Positions 7,114 to 16,277 are shown, numbered from the stretch's first letter. The stretch: 64,000 nt of DNA from Desulfosporosinus acididurans (GCF_001029285.1 NZ_LDZY01000002.1:248001-312000); one strand, 5' to 3'. Notes: generated by a model not told the origin, from the sequence alone. Numbers and translations are program-made.

Positions 7114-7145
7114 TTTTCGGGAGTCCAAGAGATCAAAAGGGAAAA

Positions 7146-7175
7146 TTGACAGGCTTAAGACTTGTGTGATATAAT
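7146..7175 (+). promoter_or_regulatory. Upstream sigma-A promoter of carD
   Basis: TTGACA, an 18-base spacer and TATAAT form a full-consensus promoter 59 bases before the carD start. Confidence 0.85.
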
Positions 7176-7184
7176 TTTAAAATT

Positions 7185-7213
7185 TTGACCGGGACATTGT
7201 AACTTGTTATAAT
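7185..7213 (+). promoter_or_regulatory. Second, proximal sigma-A promoter of carD
   Basis: TTGACC, a 17-base spacer and TATAAT lie 10 bases beyond the first promoter. The gene therefore has tandem promoters, the second leaving only a short leader before AAGAAGGGGGTGG and the ATG. Confidence 0.75.
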
Positions 7214-7233
7214 GTTAAGAAGGGGGTGGCTGA

Positions 7234-7716
7234 ATGTTTAATGTTGGTGATAAAGTTGTTTATCCAATGCATGGTGCCGGGATCATTGAATCCATTGAGG
7301 AACGGGAAGTTCTCGGTGAAATAAGCCAATATTATGTCATGCATTTGCCTGTGGGTAATATGAAGTTATTTATACCTTTAAAGAATGTTGAAAACTTGGG
7401 TTTGCGGCAAGTTATATCTCCGTCCATGGTTAAAGACGTCTTAGAGGTGTTAAAGACAAAAGACACGGCAACGACCCTAGCCTGGAATCGACGCTATCGT
7501 GCCAATCTGGAAAAGATTAAGAGCGGTCATAATATACTTTTTGAAGTAGCTAATGTAGTGCGCAGCCTTGCTCAAAGAGAAAGCGAAAAGGGACTTTCAA
7601 CCGGGGAAAAAAAGATGTATGAAAACGCTTGCCAGATCTTGATTAGTGAGCTTGTTCTGACGGAAGGATCTGAAGAGGCCGCGGTTAGGCAATGGGTTTC
7701 TAAAGCCCTGGCTTAA
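7234..7716 (+). CDS. CarD-family transcription regulator (CdnL-like)
   Basis: A 160-residue protein with an N-terminal CarD/TRCF RNA-polymerase-interacting domain (FNVGDKVVYPMHGAGII, residues 2-18, through about 65) and a helical C-terminal domain containing a conserved basic/aromatic patch (AWNRRYRANLEKI). This family binds the RNA polymerase beta subunit and stabilises open complexes, especially at rRNA promoters. The start has AAGAAGGGGG upstream. It is followed by yacL behind its own promoter, a common clostridial order leading into ispD-ispF. Confidence 0.92.
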   Translation: MFNVGDKVVYPMHGAGIIESIEEREVLGEISQYYVMHLPVGNMKLFIPLKNVENLGLRQVISPSMVKDVLEVLKTKDTATTLAWNRRYRANLEKIKSGHNILFEVANVVRSLAQRESEKGLSTGEKKMYENACQILISELVLTEGSEEAAVRQWVSKALA

Positions 7717-7735
7717 AGGGTTATATTCTCTTTGC

Positions 7736-7764
7736 TTGAAAATAAATGGAATTAACTGTATAAT
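7736..7764 (+). promoter_or_regulatory. Sigma-A promoter of the yacL-ispDF unit
   Basis: TTGAAA, a 17-base spacer and TATAAT end 45 bases upstream of the yacL start. Confidence 0.8.
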
Positions 7765-7809
7765 TGGAAAGACTTTTAGTCAAACTATGATAAAAGAAAA
7801 GGAGGTGAA

Positions 7810-8988
7810 ATGATGATTCGCAATTTAATTCGCGGGATCATCACCCTATTATTTGGCGCATTAGGATTTTATGTAGATTACTTATTACTGCGTCTTGACC
7901 TTTTACAATCGGTCAAATGGAACTTTTCCCCGGTTTGGACCTATGCTGCTATGATTTTCCTCTTTGCTTGCCTGGGTTTTCTAGTGGCACCTGTGACTAT
8001 TCGTTCTGTTCTTAAACTGATGCGGTGGCTGGATTCCCGCTTAACCAGAGTTCCGACTCATGATCTGATGGGTGGGGCTATTGGCGGAATTATTGGACTT
8101 ATTATTTCAAGTTTATTTAGTAATTCATTTATTAGTATCACCTTTTTTGGACCACTCCTTGCGGTACTTTTAAGCCTTTTCTTAGGTTATCTTGGCGTAA
8201 CGATAGGTATGAAACGTAAAGAGGATGTTTTGGGATTCCTTAATTTCATTCCTAGGTTTAGAGATCGCGGAGAAAAACAGAAGGAAGTAAAGGATGATGA
8301 GATTTTAGAGGCTGGGGAGAGTATCGTTGTTGAGGCTCCTCACTATAAAATTCTTGATACAAGTGTAATTATTGACGGCAGAATCGCAGATATTGTTAAA
8401 ACAGGGTTTATTGAGGGAACGTTACTTATTCCAAGCTTTGTATTAGAAGAACTTCGTCATATCGCAGATTCTTCTGATCTGTTGAAACGAAATCGAGGTC
8501 GCCGAGGGCTGGATATTCTTAATCAGATCTCGAAGGAAACAGCCATTAGGGTTCATATACACGAACAGGATTTCGAAGATGTTAACGAGGTAGACAGTAA
8601 ACTGGTTCGTTTAGGTCAAGTTTTAGATTCTCCTCTTTTAACCAATGATTATAATTTGAATAAAGTCGCTGAACTCCAAGGCGTCAAGGTTTTGAATATT
8701 AATGAATTAGCCAATTCCCTGAAACCAATTGTTCTCCCGGGAGAAGAAATGCTGGTTCAAGTCATGAAAGAAGGAAAGGAACCGGGTCAGGGTGTGGCCT
8801 ATCTGGATGACGGAACGATGATTGTAGTCGATACTGGCCGCCGTTATATGGGGCAAAATATTACCGTATTAGTAACCAGTGTTTTGCAAACAGCTGCCGG
8901 TCGTATGATTTTCGCAAAACCTAAAAGTTCTCTGGAAAAAAAGTCGATGGGTCTTCGTCCAACGGATGAGGTGAATGCGATTGGCTGA
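7810..8988 (+). CDS. yacL: PIN/TRAM-domain membrane protein (YacL)
   Basis: A 392-residue protein. Four hydrophobic segments (about 5-25, 38-58, 93-112, 116-137) anchor a PIN nuclease domain beginning near 178 (KILDTSVIIDGRIADI, with the first acidic metal ligand in LDTS) and a C-terminal TRAM domain (from about 310). PIN domains are metal-dependent RNases; the substrate of YacL is unknown. GGAGGTG precedes two adjacent ATG codons at 7810 and 7813, and the second has better spacing. The gene overlaps the start of ispD. Confidence 0.9.
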   Translation: MMIRNLIRGIITLLFGALGFYVDYLLLRLDLLQSVKWNFSPVWTYAAMIFLFACLGFLVAPVTIRSVLKLMRWLDSRLTRVPTHDLMGGAIGGIIGLIISSLFSNSFISITFFGPLLAVLLSLFLGYLGVTIGMKRKEDVLGFLNFIPRFRDRGEKQKEVKDDEILEAGESIVVEAPHYKILDTSVIIDGRIADIVKTGFIEGTLLIPSFVLEELRHIADSSDLLKRNRGRRGLDILNQISKETAIRVHIHEQDFEDVNEVDSKLVRLGQVLDSPLLTNDYNLNKVAELQGVKVLNINELANSLKPIVLPGEEMLVQVMKEGKEPGQGVAYLDDGTMIVVDTGRRYMGQNITVLVTSVLQTAAGRMIFAKPKSSLEKKSMGLRPTDEVNAIG

Positions 8989-9673
8989 AATAGGCATCGT
9001 TATTCCTGCAGCGGGCCAAGGTAAACGGATGGGGGCCGAAGGCAATAAACAATTTCTTAGCTTAAAGGGACAACCAATTTTAGTCCATACGGTAAGAGTA
9101 TTCCAAATGTCCGACTGCGTCTCGGAAATAGTGATTGTTGGGGCAGAAAATGATCTTGCCTTGATCGAAGATCTTGTTAGTCGGTATAATTTAGATAAAG
9201 TAGCAAGAATTTGTCAAGGCGGAGTCCAACGTCAAGATTCCGTTCGCTTAGGGGTACTAGCGCTCAGTCCTACTATTCAACGAGTAGTGGTTCATGATGG
9301 GGCTAGGCCCCTTTTGACGTTGAAGGATTTTCATCACTTTTTGCAAGCTGCCGAGGGGTTTTCGGCAGCGATCATGGGGATTCCGGTCAAGGATACTATT
9401 AAACAGACCAATAGTTCCGGAAGTGTGACAGATACCCTGCCCAGAGAACGTTTACGGGCAGTACAAACACCTCAGATCTTTGATCGTCAGACGTTAGAAA
9501 CTGTACACCTCCGTGCTGCTTCAAACGGGTACTATGGCACAGATGACGCATCTTTGTTAGAATGGATGGGGTATCCAGTACAGGTAATTGAGGGCTCTCA
9601 GGAGAATATCAAGGTTACTACGCCTGAGGACCTTTGGTTAGCGGAACGAATTTTAACAATGCGCGAAACATAG
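8981..9673 (+). CDS. ispD: 2-C-methyl-D-erythritol 4-phosphate cytidylyltransferase
   Basis: The third enzyme of the MEP isoprenoid pathway, transferring CMP to methylerythritol phosphate. The N-terminal nucleotide-binding loop reads PAAGQGKRMG, and VHDGARP and the late PEDLWLAE stretch are family hallmarks; length is normal. Two starts compete: an ATG at 8975 and a TTG at 8981. GAGGTG at 8968-8973 is too close to the ATG but ideally placed for the TTG, so I chose the TTG. Either way the start overlaps the end of yacL. Confidence 0.93.
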   Translation: MAEIGIVIPAAGQGKRMGAEGNKQFLSLKGQPILVHTVRVFQMSDCVSEIVIVGAENDLALIEDLVSRYNLDKVARICQGGVQRQDSVRLGVLALSPTIQRVVVHDGARPLLTLKDFHHFLQAAEGFSAAIMGIPVKDTIKQTNSSGSVTDTLPRERLRAVQTPQIFDRQTLETVHLRAASNGYYGTDDASLLEWMGYPVQVIEGSQENIKVTTPEDLWLAERILTMRET

Positions 9674-9679
9674 ATTGGG

Positions 9680-10168
9680 GTGTTGAAAATTAGAGTTGGA
9701 ATAGGTTATGATGTTCATGCCTTGACTGAGGGGAGGCCTTTGATCTTAGGGGGAGTGGAAATTCCCTATGAAAGAGGTTTGCTTGGACATTCGGATGCGG
9801 ATGTTTTAATTCATGCTCTTATGGATGCGTTGTTAGGGGCATTGGCGCTTGGAGATATAGGCTCTCATTTTCCTGATCATGATCCCCAGTATGCAGGAAT
9901 TTCCAGTCTTCTTTTATTGGAACGTGTTGCCGAACTGATTAAAGGTCAAGGTTACCGCGTTGGAAATGTTGACAGTCTTATTGTGGCAGAGCGTCCGAAG
10001 CTTGCTCCTTTCATACCCCAGATGCGCTCAAATCTCGCTCGGGCTTTAGATGTTGACATTGAAAGTGTATCAGTGAAAGCAACAACTACGGAACGACTGG
10101 GCTTCGAAGGACGAAGTGAAGGCATTGGAGCCCAAGCTATTGTTAATGTCGTAAAGGATAAGAGATAA
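9680..10168 (+). CDS. ispF: 2-C-methyl-D-erythritol 2,4-cyclodiphosphate synthase
   Basis: A 162-residue enzyme converting CDP-ME-2-phosphate to the cyclic diphosphate in the MEP pathway. The metal-binding GIGYDVHAL motif near the N-terminus, the [14 protein letters not shown] block and the C-terminal [11 protein letters not shown] motif are all present. It follows ispD by six bases, so the two consecutive pathway genes are probably co-translated. The start is a GTG with only a weak ribosome-binding site; a TTG three bases on is an alternative. Confidence 0.94.
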   Translation: MLKIRVGIGYDVHALTEGRPLILGGVEIPYERGLLGHSDADVLIHALMDALLGALALGDIGSHFPDHDPQYAGISSLLLLERVAELIKGQGYRVGNVDSLIVAERPKLAPFIPQMRSNLARALDVDIESVSVKATTTERLGFEGRSEGIGAQAIVNVVKDKR

Positions 10169-10177
10169 AAATGTTTT

Positions 10178-10223
10178 AAAATTCTTTTGTCCTAAGAGAG
10201 GGAAATCCTCAGAGAATTTTTTT
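10178..10223 (+). terminator. Terminator between ispF and gltX
   Basis: AAAATTCT pairs with AGAATTTT, enclosing an inner GAGG/CCTC stem, and seven T residues end the structure. It lies only 13 bases upstream of the gltX start, so it could also act as an attenuator. Confidence 0.65.
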
Positions 10224-10235
10224 AAGGTGGTTTGT

Positions 10236-11684
10236 ATGAAAGAAGTTAGGACAAGATTTGCTCCAAGCCCGACAGGCTATATGCATATCGGCAACTTAAG
10301 AACTGCAATTTATGAATATTTAATTGCGAAATCTCAGGACGGAAAATTTTTATTAAGAGTAGAAGACACGGATCAAGCCCGTTTTGTCGAGGGCGCTGTT
10401 GAAGTGATTTTAAAAACACTGAATATTGTTGGTTTAAAGTACGATGAAGGCCCTGACATCGGAGGACCTTATGGACCTTATGTCCAAAGTCAAAGGAGAT
10501 CAATCTATAAGGAATATGCCGATAAGCTTGTTGAATTAAAGGGTGCTTATTACTGCTTTTGTTCGAAAGAGCGAGGCGAAGGCTTAGAAAACAGCAGTCA
10601 ATCTGCAGCTGCACCGACCAAGCATCATTGTCAATGTAAACATTTAAAATCAGCAGAAATCTCGGAAAAGCTAAGCAATAATGAATCGTATGTTGTGCGG
10701 CAATGGATACCTGAGGAAGGTACAACAGAGTTTCATGATCTTGTCTATGGAACGGTTTCTGTTGCCAATTCTGAACTCGATGAGGGAGTACTCTTAAAGT
10801 CTGATGGATTGCCTACTTATAATTTTGCCAATGTAGTCGATGATCATTTGATGGAAATCACCCATGTTGTACGGGGATCGGAATACCTCTCCTCCACACC
10901 GAAATATAATTTGCTTTATAAGTCCTTTGACTGGGACATTCCAGAGTATATTCATTTACCGCCAATCATGAAAACGGCTGAGAAGAAATTAAGCAAACGC
11001 GAAGGTGATGCCTCCTTTGAAGATTTTATTTCTCAAGGGTACCTGCCGGAAGCTATTGTGAATTATATTGTCTTGCTGGGATGGAATCCGGGGACTAATG
11101 AAGAATTCTTCACGCTCCAAGAGCTTGAGAAACTATTTAATGTCGAAGGCTTAAGCAAGTCTCCGGCAATCTTTGATGTCAATAAATTAAAGTGGATGAA
11201 CGGCGAATATCTGCGAAGACTAAGTCTGGAAGAATTTAATGCTTTAGCCCTGCCTTATTATCAAGATGCGCTTGGCGCAGGTATTGATGTCCAAAAGGTC
11301 AGTGCTTTATTACAAAAGAGAATAGAGATTCTCAAGGAAATCCCTGAGAAGATTGATTTCTTCAAGAGCCTCCCGGATTATGATATTAACCTATTCGTCC
11401 ATAAGAAAATGAAAACAGACGTCGTCAATTCCTTAAGTAATTTAAAGGCAGCCCGTGAGGCCTTAACTGCTCTGGAGAACTGGGACCTGTCTGAACTGGA
11501 GGAATCACTGGCTGATGTCATTTCCCAACTTGGGGTCAAAAACGGACAAGTTCTCTGGCCTCTTAGAACTGCTCTTTCTGGTAAGGAGTCAAGCCCGGGC
11601 GGCGGTGTAGAATTGGCTGAAATATTGGGTAAAACAGAAACTCTGCGCAGACTAGACATTGGGATCAGTAAATTATCAGCATAA
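10236..11684 (+). CDS. gltX: Glutamate--tRNA ligase
   Basis: A class I aminoacyl-tRNA synthetase of 482 residues. The HIGH-like motif is HIGN in PSPTGYMHIGNLRTA, the KMSKS-like motif is KLSKREGD, and a zinc-binding insert carries CFCSKE and a later HHCQC. In most Firmicutes the enzyme also charges tRNA-Gln with glutamate for later amidation. The ATG at 10236 follows AAGGTGG by five bases; the frame opens slightly earlier at 10227, overlapping that site. Confidence 0.95.
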   Translation: MKEVRTRFAPSPTGYMHIGNLRTAIYEYLIAKSQDGKFLLRVEDTDQARFVEGAVEVILKTLNIVGLKYDEGPDIGGPYGPYVQSQRRSIYKEYADKLVELKGAYYCFCSKERGEGLENSSQSAAAPTKHHCQCKHLKSAEISEKLSNNESYVVRQWIPEEGTTEFHDLVYGTVSVANSELDEGVLLKSDGLPTYNFANVVDDHLMEITHVVRGSEYLSSTPKYNLLYKSFDWDIPEYIHLPPIMKTAEKKLSKREGDASFEDFISQGYLPEAIVNYIVLLGWNPGTNEEFFTLQELEKLFNVEGLSKSPAIFDVNKLKWMNGEYLRRLSLEEFNALALPYYQDALGAGIDVQKVSALLQKRIEILKEIPEKIDFFKSLPDYDINLFVHKKMKTDVVNSLSNLKAAREALTALENWDLSELEESLADVISQLGVKNGQVLWPLRTALSGKESSPGGGVELAEILGKTETLRRLDIGISKLSA

Positions 11685-11735
11685 CATTAACCTAGAGCTA
11701 TATGGAACAATGTCTAAAAATGGCATGACACTTTA

Positions 11736-11764
11736 TTGACAGCGGCGGGAATCTGTCCTATAAT
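11736..11764 (+). promoter_or_regulatory. Sigma-A promoter of the cysES T-box transcript
   Basis: TTGACA, 17 bases and TATAAT form a full-consensus promoter at the head of the T-box leader. Confidence 0.88.
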
Positions 11765-11774
11765 TGGTCATTAA

Positions 11775-12012
11775 TTAATAATTAAGGCTATGATGAGAAA
11801 GAGTACAAAAAGGAATTGCCCTTAGCGAAGATGGGATTGGTGTAAGCCATCGGCAGGAATTTTTGGAAGTGCATCTCTGAGCTGAAAGGCAGAATTAGAG
11901 TATGTCTTTCCGTGTTAACTGCGTTAAAGTTTTAAGCTGGAATGACTTGGGTCGTTCAATCAGAGTGGAACCGCGGAACCTTTCGTCTCTGGACGGAGAT
12001 TCCGCTTTTTTG
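11775..12012 (+). promoter_or_regulatory. T-box leader, cysteine-specific, controlling cysE-cysS
   Basis: The leader has the distal stem I signature (AGCGA ... GGATTGGTGTAAGCC), the T-box core GAGTGGAACCGCGG at 11963-11976 and a terminator formed by GCGGAA (11973-11978) and TTCCGC (12000-12005) followed by six T. The terminator shares bases with the antiterminator, as in all transcriptional T-boxes. In the specifier position, GAAG-TGC-ATCTCTGAGCT, the codon is TGC (11870-11872), for cysteine. Uncharged tRNA-Cys should therefore let transcription continue into serine acetyltransferase and cysteinyl-tRNA synthetase. Confidence 0.92.
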
Positions 12013-12068
12013 TGCCCAATTTTTGGCTGAGAGAATACGATGAAAAAGGAAAGGGGTGTCTGCCAGCG

Positions 12069-12818
12069 ATGATATTTGGGCAACTTCGGCGCGATATTCG
12101 CGTTATTTTTGAACGGGATCCTGCTGCTAAAAGTATACTAGAGGTTATCTTTTGTTACCCGGGTTTTCATGCGGTGCTTTTTCATCGCCTAGCTCATTGG
12201 TTATATAAACGCAATTTTGTAATTTTACCGAGGATGATCTCTCAATTTTCAAGGTTTCTCACGGGAATTGAGATTCATCCGGGCGCTACAATTGGGCAGG
12301 GTTTTTTTATTGATCATGGCAGCGGCGTAGTGATTGGCGAAACCGCGGAGGTAGGTGATAATGTTACTTTGTATCAGGGGGTTACTCTTGGAGGAACCGG
12401 AAAGGAAAAAGGCAAACGGCACCCGACCATTGGCAATAATGTTGTAATCGGGGCGGGGGCTAAGATTTTAGGTTCGTTCAAAGTTGGAGATAATGTTAAA
12501 ATAGGAGCGGGCTCCGTTGTAAATAAATCTGTTCCCAGTGATACAACTGTCGTAGGTATACCAGGCAAGATTGTCCTTCATCATGGGGTGCCCATTAAAA
12601 AACCTGATTTGAGACATGACGATCTTCCGGATCCAGTCAATGAAATGCTGCGATGTTTAATGCAGCGAGTAGAATTTTTGGAAAAACGTTTAAAAGAAGA
12701 GGAGAGTCGATACAATGTCTTTGAAATTATTCAACACCATGACCCGGCAGAAAGAGGAGTTCAAGCCTCGAGAGAGCGGGAAAGTTGCGATGTATGTCTG
12801 CGGTCCGACGACGTATAA
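12069..12818 (+). CDS. cysE: Serine O-acetyltransferase
   Basis: A 249-residue acetyltransferase making O-acetylserine for cysteine synthesis, with an N-terminal helical domain and a left-handed beta-helix of hexapeptide repeats ([12 protein letters not shown] onward, [10 protein letters not shown]). The ATG at 12069 is used; the open frame begins with a GTG at 12012 inside the T-box terminator, which cannot be the true start. The C-terminus is odd: after the usual end near RLKEEE it continues about 35 residues, overlapping cysS by 104 bases in another frame. The tail is probably a read-on into cysS codons with no conserved role. Confidence 0.92.
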   Translation: MIFGQLRRDIRVIFERDPAAKSILEVIFCYPGFHAVLFHRLAHWLYKRNFVILPRMISQFSRFLTGIEIHPGATIGQGFFIDHGSGVVIGETAEVGDNVTLYQGVTLGGTGKEKGKRHPTIGNNVVIGAGAKILGSFKVGDNVKIGAGSVVNKSVPSDTTVVGIPGKIVLHHGVPIKKPDLRHDDLPDPVNEMLRCLMQRVEFLEKRLKEEESRYNVFEIIQHHDPAERGVQASRERESCDVCLRSDDV

Positions 12819-14145
12819 TTACTTTCATGCGGGAAACGCACGGATGCTTGTCGTTTTTGACATGATAAGACGTTACTTTATGTATAAAGGCTATGAGGTC
12901 CGCTACGTACAAAATTTTACGGATGTTGATGACAAAATTATTCAGAGGGGTAATGTGGAAGGAATGGACCCTCTGGCTTTAGCGCAAAAGTATATCGATG
13001 AGTATTTTAAAGACGCTAAAGCTCTTAATATTCTTCCGGCTACGGTTCATCCCAAAGCCACGGAACATATACAGGAAATGCTCGAAATTATCCAGGGTTT
13101 GATTAATAAAGGGCTTGCCTATGACGTCGATGGGGATGTGTATTTTGCCGTAGATCGATTTCCCGGTTATGGAAAGCTCTCGGGCAGAACATTAGAAGAT
13201 ATGAAGGCCGGTGCAAGGGTTGAAGTGGATGAGCGCAAACAGCATCCTATGGATTTTGCACTTTGGAAAAAGGCTAAACCGGGAGAACCAGCGTGGAAAA
13301 GTCCCTGGGGTATGGGACGCCCCGGGTGGCATATTGAATGTACGGCTATGTCTCTGAAATACTTGGGAGCGGGCTTTGACATTCATGGCGGGGGCGGAGA
13401 TTTGGTTTTCCCGCACCATGAAAATGAAATCGCTCAAACGGAAGGGTATTTAGATGGTCAAACCTTTGCACATTATTGGATGCATAATGCTTTCCTGACG
13501 ATTAATCAGGAAAAGATGTCTAAGTCCCTAGGGAATTTCTTTACGACTCGGGAACTGTTGGACAATAATTCCGGAGAAGTGATTCGCTTTTATTTGCTTG
13601 GAACTCATTATCGCAGTCCTCTGGATTTTAACGACGAGAATCTGGGAATGGCCCAAAAAGGGCTTGAACGATTACAGACAAGCGTTCGTTTAGCCCAACA
13701 GGCCTTGGAAAGGACGGAATCCGTTAAAAATGAACAGGTTGAGCAAGGACTGCTGAAGGCCGCAGAAGAAGCACGTAAAGCCTTTGAAAAGGCGATGGAT
13801 GATGATTTCAATTCAGCTTTGGCTTATGCGGCGCTTTTTGAATTAGCCAAGACGATGAATGGATCTGTACAAGAACATCCTGTTTTTTCGGAAGGCCTTG
13901 CTAAAGCTCAAAAAACTCTCATTGAACTGGGAGAAGTATTGGGATTCGATTTTCTGCATCCGGCTCAAGTTCAGGTAGAAAATGAAGAGATGCTTTCTAA
14001 AGTAATGGATCTCGTTCTTCAGATTCGCTCTAAAGCTCGACAGAAGAAAGACTGGGAAATGTCGGATTTTATCCGAGATGCCTTTAAGGCTCAGGGAATT
14101 GTAATTGAAGATACTCCACAAGGTGCAAGGTGGAAGATTAAATAG
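12715..14145 (+). CDS. cysS: Cysteine--tRNA ligase
   Basis: A 476-residue class I synthetase. The HIGH motif is HAGN in [17 protein letters not shown] is the KMSKS loop; the zinc ligands are the early CGPT cysteine, the ECTAMS cysteine and the HHENE region. The start is fixed by homology to other CysRS proteins ([15 protein letters not shown]) and by AAGAGGAG upstream, although it lies inside the end of cysE. Under the same cysteine T-box, the operon couples cysteine supply to tRNA charging. Confidence 0.96.
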   Translation: MSLKLFNTMTRQKEEFKPRESGKVAMYVCGPTTYNYFHAGNARMLVVFDMIRRYFMYKGYEVRYVQNFTDVDDKIIQRGNVEGMDPLALAQKYIDEYFKDAKALNILPATVHPKATEHIQEMLEIIQGLINKGLAYDVDGDVYFAVDRFPGYGKLSGRTLEDMKAGARVEVDERKQHPMDFALWKKAKPGEPAWKSPWGMGRPGWHIECTAMSLKYLGAGFDIHGGGGDLVFPHHENEIAQTEGYLDGQTFAHYWMHNAFLTINQEKMSKSLGNFFTTRELLDNNSGEVIRFYLLGTHYRSPLDFNDENLGMAQKGLERLQTSVRLAQQALERTESVKNEQVEQGLLKAAEEARKAFEKAMDDDFNSALAYAALFELAKTMNGSVQEHPVFSEGLAKAQKTLIELGEVLGFDFLHPAQVQVENEEMLSKVMDLVLQIRSKARQKKDWEMSDFIRDAFKAQGIVIEDTPQGARWKIK

Positions 14146-14161
14146 GTTGAAAGGTGACCGT

Positions 14162-14569
14162 ATGCGCAGTTGGCAAGAAATGAATCCTTTAACCCTGGCG
14201 TATTTGGGAGACGCTGTCTATGAATTATGGGTTCGAACCCATTTGCTGGAGTTAGGGAATGAAAAAGTTAAGGAACTTCACAAACAAGCAATTAGTTATG
14301 TTCGGGCGGGGGCTCAAGCGAAGGTTTTACAAGCCCTTTTTCCGGAACTTGATGATGTTGAGCGGAAGGTTGTTTTGCGTGGGCGAAATGCTAAAGGCGG
14401 GTACCCGAAAAATGTTGACGTTGTAACCTATCGTTATGCTACAGCCTTTGAAAGTTTAGTTGGATATTGGCAATTAAGCGGACAAACTCAACGTATGCAA
14501 TGGGCCTTTAATCAAGTCGATGGGGTTATCAGCAAGGGACCGGGCGAAATCGATTTTGAAGAAGAATGA
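14162..14569 (+). CDS. mrnC: Mini-ribonuclease III
   Basis: A 135-residue RNase III catalytic domain without a double-stranded RNA-binding domain, the enzyme that matures 23S rRNA ends in Firmicutes. The signature is AYLGDAVYELWVR near the N-terminus, and the basic RGRNAKGGYPKN stretch is also characteristic. The ATG at 14162 has AAAGGTG upstream; the longer frame from 14105 overlaps cysS. It sits 16 bases after cysS, and the cysS-mrnC-rlmB order is usual in Firmicutes. Confidence 0.93.
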   Translation: MRSWQEMNPLTLAYLGDAVYELWVRTHLLELGNEKVKELHKQAISYVRAGAQAKVLQALFPELDDVERKVVLRGRNAKGGYPKNVDVVTYRYATAFESLVGYWQLSGQTQRMQWAFNQVDGVISKGPGEIDFEEE

Positions 14570-14593
14570 TAAAGTGGAAAGAAGGCTGTCGAG

Positions 14594-15274
14594 ATGAGAG
14601 TGGATCTAATTCAATACACGCCAGATCCGGAAAAAGTGGTGGCTGCTGCTGCTCGTTTGTGTTATTCGGCAGATCCTGTGCCTGAACTTTTGGATCGATT
14701 AGAAGATGAGACGGTGGCGCGCTTTGTGCGAAAACTGCGTGATATGGGACATTTATCGCCCTTTGAACATGTGAGCTTTCAGTTTTCAATCGACGGTGTC
14801 TCGCGGGTCTTATCCCATCAATTAGTGCGTCATAGAATCGCCAGTTATTCTCAGCGCTCTCAGCGTTATGTCAAAGAGAATGGTTTTGAATATGTCGTTC
14901 CCCCCAGCATTCAGCGCAGCCCTGAGGCTATGGAGCGTTTTGCAAAGGTTATGACAAACCTTCAAGAAGAATATCGAGCCCTTCAGGCTATGGTGCCTGC
15001 AGAAGATGCTCGTTTTGTTCTGCCCAACGCCTGTACCACCTCTTTAATGGCGACCTTTAATGCTCGCTCGTTATTAAATTTCTTTGAACATCGAACCTGC
15101 ATGAGGGCACAATGGGAAATTCGCACTTTGGCAGAGAAGATGCTGGAGCTGGTACGGGGCGCAGCTCCAAATCTTTTCAGCGAGGCGGGACCGACCTGTG
15201 TGACTCAGGGAGTATGCCATCAGGGCGCTTATAGCTGCGGAAGATTAAAAACCCTAGAAGGAAAGAAGACGTGA
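14594..15274 (+). CDS. thyX: FAD-dependent thymidylate synthase
   Basis: A 226-residue flavin-dependent enzyme that makes dTMP from dUMP using methylenetetrahydrofolate and NADPH. The diagnostic RHR at 79-81 followed by SQRSQRY, and HLSPFEHV before it, place it in the ThyX family. Length is typical. It lies between mrnC and rlmB, with its stop overlapping the rlmB start codon (GTGA). Confidence 0.95.
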   Translation: MRVDLIQYTPDPEKVVAAAARLCYSADPVPELLDRLEDETVARFVRKLRDMGHLSPFEHVSFQFSIDGVSRVLSHQLVRHRIASYSQRSQRYVKENGFEYVVPPSIQRSPEAMERFAKVMTNLQEEYRALQAMVPAEDARFVLPNACTTSLMATFNARSLLNFFEHRTCMRAQWEIRTLAEKMLELVRGAAPNLFSEAGPTCVTQGVCHQGAYSCGRLKTLEGKKT

Positions 15275-16020
15275 ACAAGTTGAACGATGAGATTGTTTAT
15301 GGCAAAAATCCGGTTATTGAACTGCTGAGGAGCGGTAAACCTGTCAATAAAGTACTTATGGTTTCGGAGAATACGAGCGAGAGGAATCATGAAATCCTCA
15401 CTCTCCTGCAGGAACGGAACATTCCCTATCAGTTTGTAAAACGACAGGTTCTAGACCGCTTAGTGCAGAAGGAAAGTCATCAAGGTATCTTGGCTTATGT
15501 TGCTGCCAGAGAATACGCCGAAGTTGAGGACATTTTGGCACTGGCTGAAGAACGGCAGGAAGATCCCTTTATCTTGATGCTGGACGAAATTGAAGATCCG
15601 CATAATCTGGGGGCCTTGCTGAGAACCGTTGATGCTGTGGGGGCCCATGGAGTTATTATTCCGAAACGCCGAAGTGTATCTTTGACTGGAACTGTTGCTA
15701 AAACATCAGCCGGAGCAGTTGAGTATGTTCTGGTTGCTCGTGTAAGTAATTTAGTCCAAACCATTAAGGATTTAAAGAAGAGGGGCTGCTGGGTGTCCGG
15801 AGCGGAAGCCGGAGGAGGTCATGTATTTACAGCAGATCTCACAGGCCCGCGAGTTATCGTCATTGGCAGTGAAGGCAAGGGGATCAGCCGTCTCTTAAGG
15901 GAGAATTGCGACGAGATTGTCAGTTTGCCTATGAAAGGCAGAGTAACTTCGCTTAACGCCAGTGTCGCAGGATCCGTGATGCTCTATGAGGTCTTGAGAC
16001 AAAGAACTGTAAGGCCATAA
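15271..16020 (+). CDS. rlmB: 23S rRNA (guanosine-2'-O-)-methyltransferase
   Basis: A SPOUT-class methyltransferase of 249 residues with an N-terminal L30e-like substrate-binding domain (IVYGKNPVIELL) and a C-terminal TrmH-type knot (DEIEDPHNLGALLRT, IGSEGKGIS, LPMKGRVTSLNASVAG). It is expected to methylate G2251 of 23S rRNA. The GTG start at 15271 overlaps the thyX stop, with GAAGGAAAG upstream. Other TrmH relatives with different targets cannot be excluded. Confidence 0.9.
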   Translation: MNKLNDEIVYGKNPVIELLRSGKPVNKVLMVSENTSERNHEILTLLQERNIPYQFVKRQVLDRLVQKESHQGILAYVAAREYAEVEDILALAEERQEDPFILMLDEIEDPHNLGALLRTVDAVGAHGVIIPKRRSVSLTGTVAKTSAGAVEYVLVARVSNLVQTIKDLKKRGCWVSGAEAGGGHVFTADLTGPRVIVIGSEGKGISRLLRENCDEIVSLPMKGRVTSLNASVAGSVMLYEVLRQRTVRP

Positions 16021-16066
16021 ATTAGAGCTGCAGGAATGTGAAATGGGAAATTGGACGGCTTAAACG

Positions 16067-16096
16067 CTTCGGTGGAGGACCCGTTCTTCACCGAAG
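16067..16096 (+). other. Hairpin after rlmB
   Basis: CTTCGGTG and CACCGAAG form an exact 8-bp stem with a 14-base loop, 47 bases after rlmB. There is no T-run, so it is only a weak terminator candidate. The remainder of 16021-16247 shows nothing I can support as a gene. Confidence 0.4.
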
Positions 16097-16247
16097 ATAT
16101 ACGATTGGATAAAAATTAGACTTGAAAGATTGGACGTCACTGGTTATGATACTTCTAAAAGAGTCGCTTTCACCCAATATTGAACTTCGGACTTTGAATA
16201 TCAGGTCTCAAATGACGCCTATGCGACAGAACAACCAAAACTTCGCC

Positions 16248-16277
16248 TTGACGCTTTTCTTAGGGGTCGGGTATAAT
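16248..16277 (+). promoter_or_regulatory. Sigma-A promoter of sigH
   Basis: TTGACG, an 18-base spacer and TATAAT lie about 70 bases upstream of the sigH start. In Bacillus AbrB represses this promoter; I do not see a sequence that shows the same here. Confidence 0.75.

Noticed and set aside
10246-10725. 159-codon minus-strand frame inside gltX
   Set aside because: Antisense shadow with no start signals.
12012-12068. Upstream GTG extension of cysE
   Set aside because: The codon lies in the T-run of the T-box terminator, and the extra residues are not conserved in CysE.
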